Origin: Cryptomeria japonica
Lineage: Eukaryota; Streptophyta; Pinopsida; Cupressales; Cupressaceae
NCBI RefSeq assembly: GCF_030272615.1
Contig: NC_081415.1
Coordinates: 625,085,740 to 625,149,739, forward strand
DNA length: 64,000 bases
Direction: 5' to 3'
The notes beneath the pieces are model-generated. The model was not told the origin of the DNA. It saw only the letters and a list, made by a program, of their open reading frames with translations, and did not search any database. Below, piece after piece: positions 10,713 to 22,993 of this stretch. The position numbers and the translations under genes are program-made. The stretch's first letter is position 1. Every line of letters starts with the position of its first letter.

Positions 10713-13700
10713 TTATGACAATAATGAGTGAAACTTATCAAAAATCGATTTAAAATCCTGCATAAATATCTTCATGGATAAGGACCATAACTCAAACAAT
10801 GAGGTAGCAACCTCACTTTCCATTTGCATCTGGGATACCTGTTCCTCCATGGCATCTAAGGTACTCATCTCTTGAGTGACCGTTAAGGCATCCTGATTGA
10901 GATAGCATTTCTGAAGTATTTGCAGTCTTGGTAGTAGAACCAGATGAAGTTCCTGCAAATCTCAGGTCCCATTGCTGATCTCCAACTCTATTATGGTAGT
11001 CTAGAGTTGAAACCGGTGAACAGTTTGCCCATATGTGGTGAAGGAATCATAGGGCATCTTAAAGGTGCTTATATATGCCTGCAAATCAGATTGCAGTTTG
11101 TCTTTCTGAGCAAGCACATCATTACAGAATAGATGGGGTTGGCTTATCTTACTGAGCAGTAATTTCCCCTCATCCATAGCATCTCTTATGTCTTTCTAAG
11201 CTTTCTAAAGTTCAGACTGGAGCTCGTTTAATTTCTTCACTTAGGTAGTGTTCAGTGCCTTTTGATGCTTCTTTTGTGCATTGGCTTTAGCAACATCTTC
11301 TAGGCATTGTACCTGGTCCTCTACAACTGTGCACAAAAGTTTCAGTTGGGCCAGAGAGGAATCGGTACTGGGGAGGTTGGTACCAGGTATCAAACTGGTA
11401 AGAGTTTCCACCATAATTTGAATAACATCTTGTTCCTTCTTCCTCCTTAGCACTTCCAGTCACTCTTGGGAAAGCTTAATGCTTTGGAGCAGCTCTATTT
11501 CATGTGTAGATTGGAGGTCAATGGGACTGGTAATTTCAGCCGGTTTGGCTTGACTACCGGTTGCCTTTGGGGTCTCCACTTGTGTGCTCTTTGTTTCTTC
11601 CTCCTTCTCTTTGGATCTTTTCTTTTCCTCTTCAGCCTTCTTTTGCTCCTCTACTTCTTTCTTTCTCTTTTCTTCTTCCTTCTTTCTATCTTCTTCTTTC
11701 CGCTTCTCTTCTTCTTTCTTCTTCTCATCTTCCCTTTTCTTCTTCTCCTCTTCTTGTTTCTTTTTCTCCTCTTCCTTTTTCTTCTTCTCCACTTCCTATT
11801 TCCTTTTCTCTTCCTCTTTTCTCTTCTCCTCTTCCCATTTCTTCATATCCTCTTCCTTTTTCTTCTCCCCCTCTCCCTGTTTCTTTTTCTCCTCTTCCTT
11901 TCTCTTCTTCTCCTTTTCCTTCTTCTTCTTCTACTCTTCCTCTTTCTTCTTCTCCTCTTCCTCTTTATTCTTCTCCTCTTCATTTTTCTTCTTCTCCTCT
12001 TCCTCTTTATTCATTTTCTCTTTCTCTACTTTCACTTTATCAACCTTTCCTTTGTCCACTCTCTCTTTGTCAGCCTTTTCCTTTGTTGCATTCGGAGTGA
12101 CATTTTCACCATCCAAAGCATCAATGTCAATTGTGTCCATTTGTTCAGTGATTGGTTCTCCTTCACTATCATACACCTCATCTGGTTTTCTAGTTTCTGA
12201 TTATTTCTCAACCTTCTTGTTGGCTTCAGACACTTGGTGCAACCTTAGAACGACTTTGGCATGCAAGTGGGTATCTTTTACCACTTCAGGAACTTTCCCT
12301 TCCAGTAACAGGAGTCTTCTTCTTCTCATGAAGAAGAGGCCTTTGTATTTATCCATAACCTCACATAGCTCTAAATTTGACACATCAAGAAAATATTGTG
12401 CAAAAATTTCTTCTCTTATTTCCTGTTCCTTTTCTATGGCAATGCGCCATTTGTTATCTAAAGAATTATATAAAGAATCCGGTGTCACGGATCTAATTTT
12501 TTATGGTGACCAATCATTAATACATAAATATTGAATAACTTCCTCTTCAACTTCCTCATTTTCATTGTCATTAAAATCATCAAAATGATCTATTAAATCA
12601 CTTTTCACTTTTCTCCTAATATTCTTGATAGTTCTTTGACAATGTGTCAAAGGTTTGTAAGAGGAAATGTCTATATTTACAAGTGCTAATAATGTCGGTT
12701 CATTGCTAGTTGTCTTTATCTTCTTCCTCGTTTGCCTAGTCTTTTTAGGCTGCACCTCAAATTCTGTATCCTCAGAATCTGGTGAGGTGTTCTTAGTTTT
12801 CCGCTTCCTTTCAAAGACCTTGGCAGGTGCAACTTCCGGTTTCTTCTTTGCCGATGACCGCTTGGTCACTTTAGGACTTACTGAAGTAACCGGTGTTGAT
12901 ACCAATGGCACTACCTTTCCTTTCTTCATTGAAGGTTCTTTAACTGGTGTTACCCTCTCCAAATAGGTGTCAGTTCTCTTCTTCTTAGGATCAAGAGGTG
13001 AGGCAAGTAGGGTAGAGGCATACCTGTCTAGCATGTCATACATTACCTCATATCCCATGGGCTCCACTTCTTTTCTAGGCTCAACCGCCTCCATTATGCA
13101 CTCATCTACTCTGATGATAAAGAAGATGTGCTCTTCATACTTCTTGACAGTATCACCAGATATTCTCATCCTCTAGCTCATCTTGCATCTGAACTCATCA
13201 AAGTATTTGTTCAGGACTTCAGGATAACTGGTTCCTACCGCTTGAAGCCTCTCTCTGATTTTCTTGGTAACCAGTTGGTTAGCAGACCATTGTATATCAC
13301 CGACTCCTGGGAAATAGCCTTGAAATTAGAAAAACAATCCTACCAATAGTTGCCCAAATTTAAATCTTAAGGCATTGTCTTGTTTAATAGACTTCAGATT
13401 CACTAGAAGTTGCCTTTGCATACAAGTGCATAAATCAAATGAGGCATCTTCCATGATCATCCTGTAGGTGGCATTTACCGCTGCAGCAGAGATATAGTTA
13501 ATTTTTCTAGCATAGAACATCTAGTAACCTATCACCATACAAGCATACTTGACCAGATCATCCTTGATGGTATTGATGGTCATTCCCCGTTTGTCACTCA
13601 TAGAACCGGTGAGCTTGGTCATTTCAGTCTTGATAACTTTCCTTAGGGCTGGCACATCTCCAATGTTACAGAAACCGGTGACGGTATTAATTGCTTCTAG

Positions 13701-14057
13701 TGTAATGTCATGTATCCACTCAAGATACATTTTGTCACCATGCACTCTGCTTAGAATGATGCAGATGTGATTTTCTGTAAATTTTTCAAGGAAATAGACC
13801 GCATTGTGAAGTTTCTTTCTTTCTAGGATGTTTTATTCCAGTTTGATCTTCTTATCCTTCCCACAGAATAAACTTAACTGAGAATTGATCACTAGAGATC
13901 CTAGGTCTTCTATTTTCCAATCAATATAATCTGAAATACCTTCCTCAACTATAACACCAGCGGGTATCTAAGATAGGGCGTTGTATTTTTCCTTCCATTG
14001 GATGAAATCTACTGAATCATTAGGTGCACTAGAACTGGAGTGCGATGCAGAAGCCAT
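10713..14057 (-). pseudogene. NA2 ORF2, ~1115 codons in one frame, stops only
   Basis: Start ATG at 14055-14057 (MASASHSSSS). Every recognisable segment down to 10713 is in the same frame, so this was one long ORF now interrupted by several stop codons and no obvious frameshift. The N-terminal domain includes SDYIDWKIEDLG, IILSRVHGDKMYLEWIHDI and a TGSMSDKRGM motif matching NA3 (TGATSDKRSL). MEAVEPRKEVEPMGYEV follows, then a basic linker, a long Lys/Glu tract (11600-12030) and a C-terminal coiled-coil-like region with SSLAQLKLLC (NA3: DSLGQLDTLC). The function is unknown. Conservation with NA1 and NA3 over the whole length argues that it was a functional part of the element. Confidence 0.78.
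11600..12030 (-). repeat. Lys/Glu-coding purine repeat inside NA2 ORF2
   Basis: About 430 bp are nearly pure pyrimidine on the plus strand, built from CTTCTTCTCCTCTTC-like units. On the minus strand they encode runs such as EEKKKEEEKRKEEDRK. The repeat length keeps to codons, so the frame survives. NA1 and NA3 have only short basic linkers here, so the expansion is specific to this copy or subfamily. Long open frames on the plus strand across the tract are mirror artefacts. Confidence 0.85.
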
Positions 14058-14506
14058 GATAAACGGATAAACAAGAATTTTGATAAATACCTTCAGAAAT
14101 CCACAATTTAGGGTTTCCAAATTTAGCTTCGCAACACACTACTTTGGTTGTTGGCTTACCGCTTTGTGTTCTTCACCTGATTGATTGATATTATCTCCGA
14201 ATTATTCTTTCAAAGTTTTGAAATCTCTCTAAATCGCAAGACAAATCACCTTTTGTCGCTCTGCACTTGAAAATTTCTTTGCTCGCAAATTGATAAGTGA
14301 AAATGACTTGAAAATCCCATTTAAATGAATTCTTCACCTACCATAATAAATGCTCCTCCATTAGGGCTTAAACCCTAATTTGCCTTTTACTGTTTCTGGT
14401 CTTCTGTCAATTGACAAGTATCACATACCGGTTAAGGTCTTTTACCAGTGTAAACCGAGGGTTCGAAACATTTCACCGATTTACTCCTCCTAAGCTTTTC
14501 TAAAGC

Positions 14507-15797
14507 TTAGTTTGTCAGTTTAGCGACTTCCACACCAGGTGCAGAAACTGGTTCTTCTTGTGACATTTCTTTAGGTTGCTTCTTCCATGTTGTCTTCATA
14601 TCTGCTTGAATAGTTTCAACATCAATATTTCCTTCCAGAGTGACCGGTATATCATCTGATATGTTCTTTCTCATTCTACAGGTTCTAACAGGGTGTCCCG
14701 ATTTCTTGCAATGATAGCATACCACTCCAGGTGTTCTCCATGGTCCATTGTTCATTCTACCATTCTTCCTCCTGCATGTTCCAGCAATGTGACCATTACC
14801 ATGACAAATCAAATAGGTTTCTCTCCAACTAGTTGCCGCTTGATAGCCACCACCACCTGACTGATGGTTATAGGCATTATACTGGTTTGGATTCTGGTTC
14901 ATAGAGGATTCAGGAAAAACTCCTTGACTCATTTGAGGATATCTTCCAGTGTTTTGTATAACACTTGCATTCAAATGGTCTATGCCCAAACTTGTTGCAT
15001 GCATAACAGTTACCATTGAATCTATTGGATCTAGGCTTATTGTTTAGAAAGTAGGGAAAATTATTGTAAGCCTTACTTCTACATACATTGGCAGTGTGTC
15101 CTTCCTTGAGACAATTAAAGCGAACAGGTTTGAACTTTTGCTTACCTTTATCCTTTGGTGTCGGTTGCTTCTTTGATGCTCCATATTTTGTTCCAGAGGT
15201 CTCACCTTCCTCATAACCAGAAAAACCAAGTCCTGTGGTATTCTTTACTGGTTTTGCTGATTCAAGCTTTTGTTCTAGCTTAACAGTGCTCTTATTGAAT
15301 TTGGCAAGTATTTCCTTTGACTCATTGAGTTCTTTGGAAATAGCAACATTGGATTCCTTCAAGGTTGCATTCTCAGAAATAGCCATGTTTAGTTCACCTT
15401 GCATTTCTTCTTTTTCTACTTTACTCTCTTGGAGATGAGTGGTAAGTGCACTGATTTCTTGCTTCATCTTGGAGATCTCATGATCTTTGTATTTTACCAG
15501 ATCTTCAGCTTTCCTCTGGTTCTCAAGCTCTTGACAAATTCTGATAGTCAGTCCTTCCAGTTCCCTTCTTAGGTTAGCATTAGATTCATTCAATTTTTCA
15601 ACTTCTTCAACTAGGGCTTCCATGTCTACTTTATCAAAAGAACTATTTTCAGTAAGCTCCATCAGTTTCTCAGCATGCTCTCTTCTCTTTGCTAGAGAGG
15701 CTTTATATTTGACTTTGAGTTCATCAAAGGCTTTCTCAGTCTGAGTGAGACGATGAGTATGTTCCCTCATAGTGTATTCCCCCATATCTCCTTCCAA
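14507..15797 (-). pseudogene. NA2 ORF1: coiled coil plus CCHC zinc knuckles (Gag-like)
   Basis: Starts MEGDMGEYTM at 15797, just inside the PBS. About 200 residues of heptad-like, Glu/Lys/Leu-rich sequence lead to TTGLGFSGYEEGETSG, equivalent to NGLGFEQG in NA1 and SGIGFEVGES in NA3. Zinc knuckles follow: FNCLKEGHTANVC (first Cys lost), CYACNKFGHRPFEC, a diverged CHGNGHIAGTC and CYHCKKSGHPVRTC. One frameshift lies near 14960, where two overlapping frames meet. The likely role is RNA binding and particle formation, as for Gag. Confidence 0.78.
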
Positions 15798-15821
15798 GTG
15801 GTTAAACTTATAGAAAGGTTG

Positions 15822-15833
15822 GCTCTGATACCA
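15822..15833 (-). promoter_or_regulatory. NA2 primer binding site (iMet tRNA type)
   Basis: The plus strand reads GCTCTGATACCA, an exact complement of TGGTATCAGAGC. It is separated by AT from the LTR at 15836. Confidence 0.92.
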
Positions 15834-15835
15834 AT

Positions 15836-16947
15836 TGATGAATACTAAGAGGGGGGTGAATTAGTATACCAAAAAATACTGAACTCAAACACTTAAACAA
15901 TTTAGCAGTAAACCGGTATAACTATTTTACTAACAAACCGGTTAACACAAATGCAAGCCAAACAACAAATAAGGCATTCACCCACAGAAGCAAAATAACC
16001 ATAACACAAGAGATTTTAACGTGGAAACCCAAATGGGAAAAACCGCGATGAGATGAAAACCACAAGTAACTATCTGCATAATAGTAACTAGATCGATTAA
16101 GGTCATACAATGTTCTTCACCAGAATAGATCCTGTTAGGAATCTCAATCTCTGTTAGGAGATAAGTCTAATTAAAGACTACCTTGTGAGAGGATTTCAGA
16201 TCCACAGTTGTGAACCACCTTGTTAGAGGATTTACAAAGGCTTTGCTAGGCCTACCCGGTTAAGGGTTTCAGACTTGTTGAAGATATGAGTAATCAACAA
16301 GTGAGTGATCTAAATACTAGCATAGTATGCTTGGTTAGATCATTTATAGCTCATTGAAAATGCATTTTCAGCATTACTTCAGTCTTCAAAATCTCCACAC
16401 TCTGTTTCTTCACACAAACCTAATCTTCTTCTGTGATCGCACATACAAAAGCTCATCAACCACCTAAAACCCTAGACATGATGTCCTTATAAAGGAATCT
16501 GATTTCATGTCAATCCAATAGGATTACATTGCAAGTTCCTAGGTTTAGTGCATCTAGACACATTTGGTAACACGACACAAAATCATTGCCAAAGTGTCGG
16601 TGGATGGTAACTCATCACAAAAATAATACCAGTTGGTAACTCATCATAGAGTAATACCGGTTCACATATTTTACCGATTATCGGTTTGTCAAAATGAAGA
16701 CTAGGAAAAATAATAACAACCACTTTGTTTCTTCGTACTGCTTTGGGATCCTCGAACCGCTTGGGTCTCCATATGCTTGAGATTGGTAAACACTTTTTGC
16801 AAAACATCGATAGTCTAAAGACTATAATACATAATACGGGTTGGAACAAATACCGGTTGAGCATACCTCATACATACAAAAAGTGATATCAAAGTAAGTG
16901 TGTGTCCATCAATGACAATCACAACATCATCATCAAAAATGCCAACA
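15836..16947 (-). repeat. NA2 5' LTR
   Basis: It is colinear with 9300-10433 (1112 against 1134 bp), beginning TGATGAATACTAAGAGGGG and ending AATGCCAACA. The inverted repeat seen at 9516 is damaged here (GAGATGAAAACCAC near 16045). Confidence 0.9.
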
Positions 16948-16952
16948 CAAGT

Positions 16953-17387
16953 ATGACCGTTGGATTACACAGCAATCACTGCACATCATTCAATATAATC
17001 TTGACCGCTCCTTGATCACCGCTTCATTGAGCACTGTAACTCATCACACGGTTTCCATTACATGCAATGAACTTACTCATTCGCAAGATAAAAATTGTTA
17101 TCTCTACCCACCAAAACCCATTTGAAACTCTTCTCTTACAACATGCATACGTTTCATAATCATTACCGTTCATCATTTGATCATAAATGAATACAACCGA
17201 TAGGGTTTAGCATATCAACAGGTGGGGTTTACTGGTTGATTGCACTTCTTCTATAATAATATTGGTTTCCTTCACAAGTTCACCTATCGGTTGCAAAACA
17301 ACATTATTACAACATCATTACCAGTTATAATTGACATCAATGACAACATAAAAGTTCATCAATGCAATCTTCATGCAAATACCAACA
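16953..17387 (-). repeat. Copia LTR, right part, beyond NA2
   Basis: This continues the LTR that starts at 8373, after the second copy of the CAAGT duplication. It ends ATACCAACA at 17387. The following bases (GTTTGTCTG) are not a polypurine tract, consistent with the outer edge of a 5' LTR on the minus strand. Confidence 0.7.
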
Positions 17388-17577
17388 GTTTGTCTGAAAT
17401 CTCCATTGGAGATTCTTTCAATATATATTCCTAGTAGAACTCATTTGGATACAAATAAAAGAGTCTTTATATGTTTGTAGGGAACCTTAGAGTATTCCTT
17501 ATTTTATCATGCTATTTTTACAATAAATGATCTTTCTCTCAATATTCATGGCTATGGTACTACATTCAAATTTGGTA

Positions 17578-17980
17578 GGTGATGTTCATAGTAGAAAATC
17601 TACTAGTACTTATGTTTTTACTTTATTTTTTGTTGCAATTAGTTGAATGAGTAAGAGATAGTTTGTGATTTATTTGTCCACTACTGAAGCTAAGTATATG
17701 GTAGCTATGCATACTTGTAAATAAGTCATTTGTCTTCAGAGACCATATGCTCAAAAATTCAAATTAAACAAGGTATAGTGATAGCTTATTATGATATTCA
17801 ACATGTGATCTACCTAGCTAAGAACGTAATATTTCATGCCAAGACCAAACGCATTGATGTATTATATCATTTTATTAAAGATATGGTCAAAGATGGTAGG
17901 ATTTAAGGTAGAGACTTTGATAAATTTTATAAATTCTTTAAAACTAAGGATGTGAGCACAAAGAAGTTCAAATGATGTTC
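17578..17980 (+). pseudogene. Copia RNase H C-terminal fragment
   Basis: The plus frame reads GDVHSRKSTSTYVFTL, then IYLSTTEAKYMVAM and, with gaps, HAKTKRIDVLYHFIKDMVKDGR. These are the classic end-of-pol motifs of Ty1/Copia RNase H (STTEAEY, KHIDVKYHFIRD). Several in-frame stops are present. Nothing upstream of about 17560 matches Copia, so the element is 5'-truncated, probably where the older LTR ends at 17387. Confidence 0.8.
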
Positions 17981-18067
17981 AGAGGCAATGGACCTCTCAA
18001 TCCTTAGCATTTGAATCATGGTAATGGTCCTCTCTTCACTCAAAAAGTTTTTCAAAAAGTGAGAGAA

Positions 18068-18800
18068 TGTTGAAAAATGGTGCCTCAACCTTGCAATTAT
18101 AACAAGTTAATGTATTGAGTGTGTGGGGTTTCAAACAAGGATACCACATTATAAAAGTTTAATATTTTAAGCAATGAGGATTTGGGGTAGTGCCCCAAAT
18201 TTTATTATAATATATTATATTATAAATATAGATCATTCATCATTAGGCCTTAGATATGATGGTAGAGACTCTATTGGCTTTGCTTGCCCTACAAGTAAAT
18301 TATATATTATGAGGGTATTATATTATGGTTCGGTATTATGATGTATTATGAGAATCTAATATCTATTGCTTTATGTCTAAATCTTTGTCTTGTGGTAATC
18401 CTTTGTGAATATTTCTCTACAAGTATATTTTAATTTTGTTGATTTTAGAATAATATATTGGGTGGCCTTTAAAGTGTAGTTTTTTCTATCAAAAGGTTTT
18501 TGCCCATGTAAATCATTATATTGTCATGTATAAATATAATTTATGTTTATTTTTGTTTGATTTTTGTAACTATTATAAAGATTTAAATAAATTTGCATAA
18601 CTCTCATCTCAAGATTAGTGTAGGGATTTAATATTATGCCTTGAATTACAAAATTGTACAATATATGAATAGTTAGAGCTTTTATAGTTGCAAGAAGTAC
18701 CATCGACACAAATAGTTGTTACAAGAACAACCATTGATGTAAGTAGCAATTCCCGGAACCCTTAAAATTGCCAATAGTGTTTTGGGTTCTTGTTTTGGCT
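18068..18800 (+). repeat. Copia 3' LTR (end approximate)
   Basis: A purine run (AAAAAGTGAGAGAA) ends at 18067 and TGTTGAAAAATGG begins the LTR, the expected polypurine tract/LTR junction about 90 bp after the RNase H. Inside are ATTATAAAAG (TATA-like) and a hairpin TTTGGGG/CCCCAAA near 18190. I could not fix the right boundary, so 18800 is a guess. Confidence 0.5.
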
Positions 18801-21600
18801 CCAACCATCAATAGAAGGGAAAAAAAAAGGTAAAATATTAGAGAAAAAGAAGAAAAAACTAAATTGACTAAGCATGTTTCTCAAATTTTTGTTTAGTTCT
18901 CAAAACCACCAAAAATATTGATTGGTTTCAAGTTCCTAGTCACTATCAATCACTGACAACATATCGAGAAGGGTTGAGAAAAGGAAAAAGTGATTAAGTA
19001 TAAAGCATTGAAGCTTCTAGTGGCTCTTAGAATCACTAGAACCTCCACAAATGTTCCTAGTTCCAAGTCTACTTTTGAAGAAGGTAAGAATGTGTTAGGA
19101 GTTCCCATCATTCTTACAACCATGCAAACCCTAAACAAGGTTTCCAACATAGGCTCGAGCCCTAATGGAAAAGGGAAAAAGGACTAATTATTCATGGTTG
19201 AGAGTTTCTATGATTATTGAAACCACTGGAATCCCTAATGGGATACCCAATATGGCATTGACCCATGACAAAGGTGAAATGGCTAAGGTTGGGAAAAAAG
19301 AAAGAATAGCTGAGGAGAAAATAAAAACGAAACAAGAGTTAGTAGTTCCTAGTTCCTATATAACCCCCTACCATTTAAAAATGGGAAAGCTAAAGAAATG
19401 GTAGCTAAGTTCTTAAGTGTCTAGCCTTGTGATGGTTTTTGAAACCTCTAATGAGTTTTAGGCTCCTAACTAGCCTTGATCATCAACAAAGGAAGGATAG
19501 AAAATTTTAATGGGGACGCAACTAGGAGATAAGATAAAGGGCTAAAATGAAGAGAAAAAAAGAAAGGATCAAAAGTTCTTGAGGTTCCTAGAATATTGAA
19601 AATCCTTGATGGAGTTTTGAGTTCTTGGTGGATCTCCAACCTTTGATAAGGGGGAAATGAATGCCAAGGTAGAGCTTGAGAAAAGGGCCAAGAGAAATAA
19701 AGAAAAGGTGGAGAACCTAGGGGGTCCAAGCCCACTGAATGAAAGATAAGGTAGGGATTGGAGGTTTTGAGTTCTTATGGAAGTCCTAATCCCTAATCAT
19801 GACAATGAAACAAAAGGTAAAGCTTAAGCCCAATAGTGAGGAAAGGGTAAGATAAGTTTGTTATTGCCCCTATAAAACTTTAAGGTTTTCCATGATTGTC
19901 TAGAGTTTTAGCTTTCCATTGCTAGGGTTCTAACTTTCCAAATCATTAAAACCCCGTGTCCTTATACTTCAAAATGGGTTCTACATTCTATTTTTATGTT
20001 GACTTGTTAAAGTCATGACTTAGGCCTATTGCATTGCTACGATGACTAGCCTTGTTTTTAACCAGTAACTTGAACTATTTTGGTAAATTTTTCCTAAGTC
20101 TATGTCTTCGCATCTTATGCCCTTAGGTTGTTACTTTCTAACCTAAGTCCTTAGTGGGCCATATCGTGCCTTATAGACCACTCTCTTGAGTTCATAGGAG
20201 CCTAATTTGTTCATTAAAACAAGCGTCACAGAATGGAGGGAAAAGCCCCCATGCCCGTGCATTTTCTTCAAATCCCCGTCTTTAACGCTCTGCAAGTCTG
20301 TGGGGGCTATCTTTCCTACTGGGAAAGGAGTTGCGCAACTATGGAAGGAACTTCCATATGCCCATAATTTAACCTGGTCAAGAGCTTATCTTTGGTCTTG
20401 GTCAAGAACGGTCATGTTTGTGCTACATCATGTTCATATCATTGCTTTCATCGATCTGTAGGTCCCTGAAAATGCTTCATGACTCAGCCAGCATGACGAT
20501 GGGGAGGTGAAACATGTCATGTATTTATGGAGACAATGAATTAGCCAATCTTATCATGAACCCTAATTTGAAGGGTGTGGATTTATAGACTTTATATCAA
20601 CCCACATCCCCGTGCGCCAAAGGTAGTGAGTTCCAATCTAAGGCTACAGAATTGCAGAATTGTTCAATCAACTTTACAGTGATGCCAAGATGGATGGTAC
20701 AATTTTTTTTCCAAAGGTTTTCTCTTTGCTGACTCCACCCATCTGACTTTGAAAGTAAAGCTGATATGGGCCCTTCTTATTGTTTTGACTACTTTTCAAA
20801 ATTGGTCAGTGTTAACAAAATCATCTCATATGCGGATTGCCAAAACTAAGATCCAAATCAATTGTTGTCATTCAAATTTATAAAAAACAGCTAATTCATT
20901 CCATGTGAGCAAACAATAATGATTGAGATGACGTATTTTAGCCCACTCTCGTTGCTAGATTGATCATTAAATGCACCTTTTGGATCGTTGGTTTATCACT
21001 TAATTTCATCAAGGTTGAAGGTGAATTTAGAGTGATAAATGGTTATGTATGTGACAAGCTAGAGTTTCAACTGCAACTACAAGTAAGGGGAAAAGTATTT
21101 AATCAGAAAAAAAAATTAAGTTGTCCATCTTTGTAGACTTGATTGTGTTAGATCAGTATAATTTTTGACAAATCAAACAATCTTAATTTTTAAATCTTAG
21201 AATTTAAAAATGAGTCAATTTAGTTAATCAAAATGCTAATCTTCTTCTATCAAACACACATTCGATGAGGACCTAATACCAAATCATCAAGAAAAATGGT
21301 ACATACCCTAGGATTGAATCCACATCTAGGTAGGTTTGAATATGCATGTGTGAAATGTAGAGATAAGAGATCCCATATATAGGATTGAATCTTTTTTTAA
21401 CTAGTATAGAAGAGGGAAAGAGTTACTAGTTTCAAATGTATAGATTTATGATTTGGGGGAATCTGTTGTCCCAAATGTCTTTATGGATTTGGATTTGGTT
21501 AGGGAAATTGCAGTCCTATGATCCTAATATCATAATGATTATGGTTAGAAATGGACGAGAGCTTGGCTCTATTACAAACTTAGCATTTTGGATGCCTTTG
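18801..21600. other. Unassigned DNA
   Basis: I see no gene here. Between about 18880 and 19860 loosely similar phrases recur (TTCCTAG..., CCCTAATGG..., GGTAAAGCTTGAG...), which may be an old degraded tandem repeat or coding remnant. The stretch 20200-20600 is richer in G and C than its surroundings and has an 84-codon frame of no recognised family. It may be old gene-flank DNA, but I cannot support that. Confidence 0.4.
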
Positions 21601-22700
21601 ACCTATATAGGGTAGCAAATATGGTTGTGAAGTTTGAATTTTTCAATGAATACAAGAAGCACATGGAAGAACATTTAGGGTCACTCCTATCCCAAAGCAT
21701 AAACTCAAATGGTACGATAACAAATTTGTTCCAATTCTTGAAAATGAGATAAAACCCTTTGTAGTAGAAAGATTTGAAGATTACTCTATCAAGACCTACT
21801 ATTCATTATTTCAAGTCTTGGGAGGGGATTCAGGAGCTAAAATCATAATTCATTTAATGTATATAGAAATGGACATCCAAATTCTTATTGTGAACACTGG
21901 ATTTGACTTTGTGACATACATATCAGATGAAATGCACAAGTAGTTGATGGAAATCAAGAGGTATGACAAGGTGATAACCTTTATGTGGTATTCCTTATTA
22001 TGTTACTTAGTTTTGTTTGAGGGAAAAATAAGATGGGACAAAGATTTAAAAGTGACAATAACAAATCCAAATAACAAAATGCTACAGGTCCAATGTTAGA
22101 CACATGTCTTAGACAAGCATTGCCCAAATGTTTTAATTATGTGTTTGAGAATCTTTTTGTTGCCAAAAAATTAGGCCACTTGAGAGAAAAATTATAGAGG
22201 CTTCATGTAGAATTTTTGAGTCTTTTGAGACCCAAAGACACGTCCCATGAATTGGGAATAAATCATAGTTGGGGAGAATTGTATTACCATGTTGAATCCA
22301 CTACTTTTAGAGTATATGGGTGCCCAATTTCCCTACATGTTTTGCCAAAATTTATCCCCAGTTGGTTGGCATACTTAGAATTTACGTTGTAGTTAAATGA
22401 GACAAAAGAACTACATTTAAAGGGTTAGAAGAAGGATCCTATTTTCCTTCTATTATGGTGTGTTACGACTTTGGTGCATATAGAGAAGGATTGGATCAAA
22501 TATATCCAATTCTTACATCCTATAGAACAAAGTCATAAAAGCTTAGAAACTTTGACCCTCAAGGTTTTATCCACTAGGTTAGATTGCAGATAAGAAGATT
22601 AGCCTTGGTTCACTAGGTGTACATTGATGAAGATCTGATTAAGAACTATCTTACCATGAAATTTTTTATTGGCTTCCTACTCATGAGAATCACTCTCTTC
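21600..22700 (+). pseudogene. Unrecognised coding remnant, part 1
   Basis: From 21677 one plus frame is open for 88 codons (RVTPIPKHKLKWYDNKF... to DEMHK, stop at 21941). It stays coherent for another 52 codons (IRWDKDLKVTITNPNNK). Further on, with shifts and stops, it gives STTFRVYGCPISLHVLPKF and LNETKELHLKG. The texture is that of a real decayed protein of several hundred residues, not noise. The first clearly following piece is at 23941-24175, beyond a solo LTR. I do not recognise the family. A TE-encoded accessory protein or a host pseudogene are both possible. Confidence 0.45.
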
Positions 22701-22993
22701 TACCACCTCTGATTCTTCATTACCTTTTTCCATTCAGTAGTCAACCAATCCTACTTTGGGGACATTGCAGGTGTAGGGGAGCTTTGTGTTGATCAAGAAT
22801 AAAGCGGGAAAAATTATATTTCCTTTTCTTTATGCACATGTTGTACATGGGGTGGCTAATAGGAAGACAAATCTAAAATTACAAGGGCCTTACCAGCTAA
22901 CTTCTCAAAAAAAATTATCATTTTATTTATTTTGGCTATTGTATCATCAATGTCAATAAATTCCCCCTTATATCCAAGAAGGGATGATATTGG

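Larger units (their letters stand above)
9300..16947 (-). mobile_element. NA2: pol-less LTR retroelement, perfect target duplication
   Basis: This 7.6-kb minus-strand element has LTRs at 9300-10433 and 15836-16947 and a perfect 5-bp duplication CAAGT (9295-9299 and 16948-16952). It carries an intact-looking PBS, ORF1, an ORF2 of about 1115 codons in a single frame, and a polypurine tract. No pol domain is visible. It inserted into an older Copia LTR, so it is younger than that LTR. Confidence 0.9.

Noticed and set aside
11466-12534. Long plus-strand open frames rich in Ser, Phe and Leu
   Set aside because: They are the antisense of the Lys/Glu-coding purine repeat of NA2 ORF2, and they lack homologous support in NA1 or NA3.
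20207-20461. 84-codon frame in locally GC-richer DNA
   Set aside because: No recognisable motif or neighbours support a gene; it is left as unassigned.
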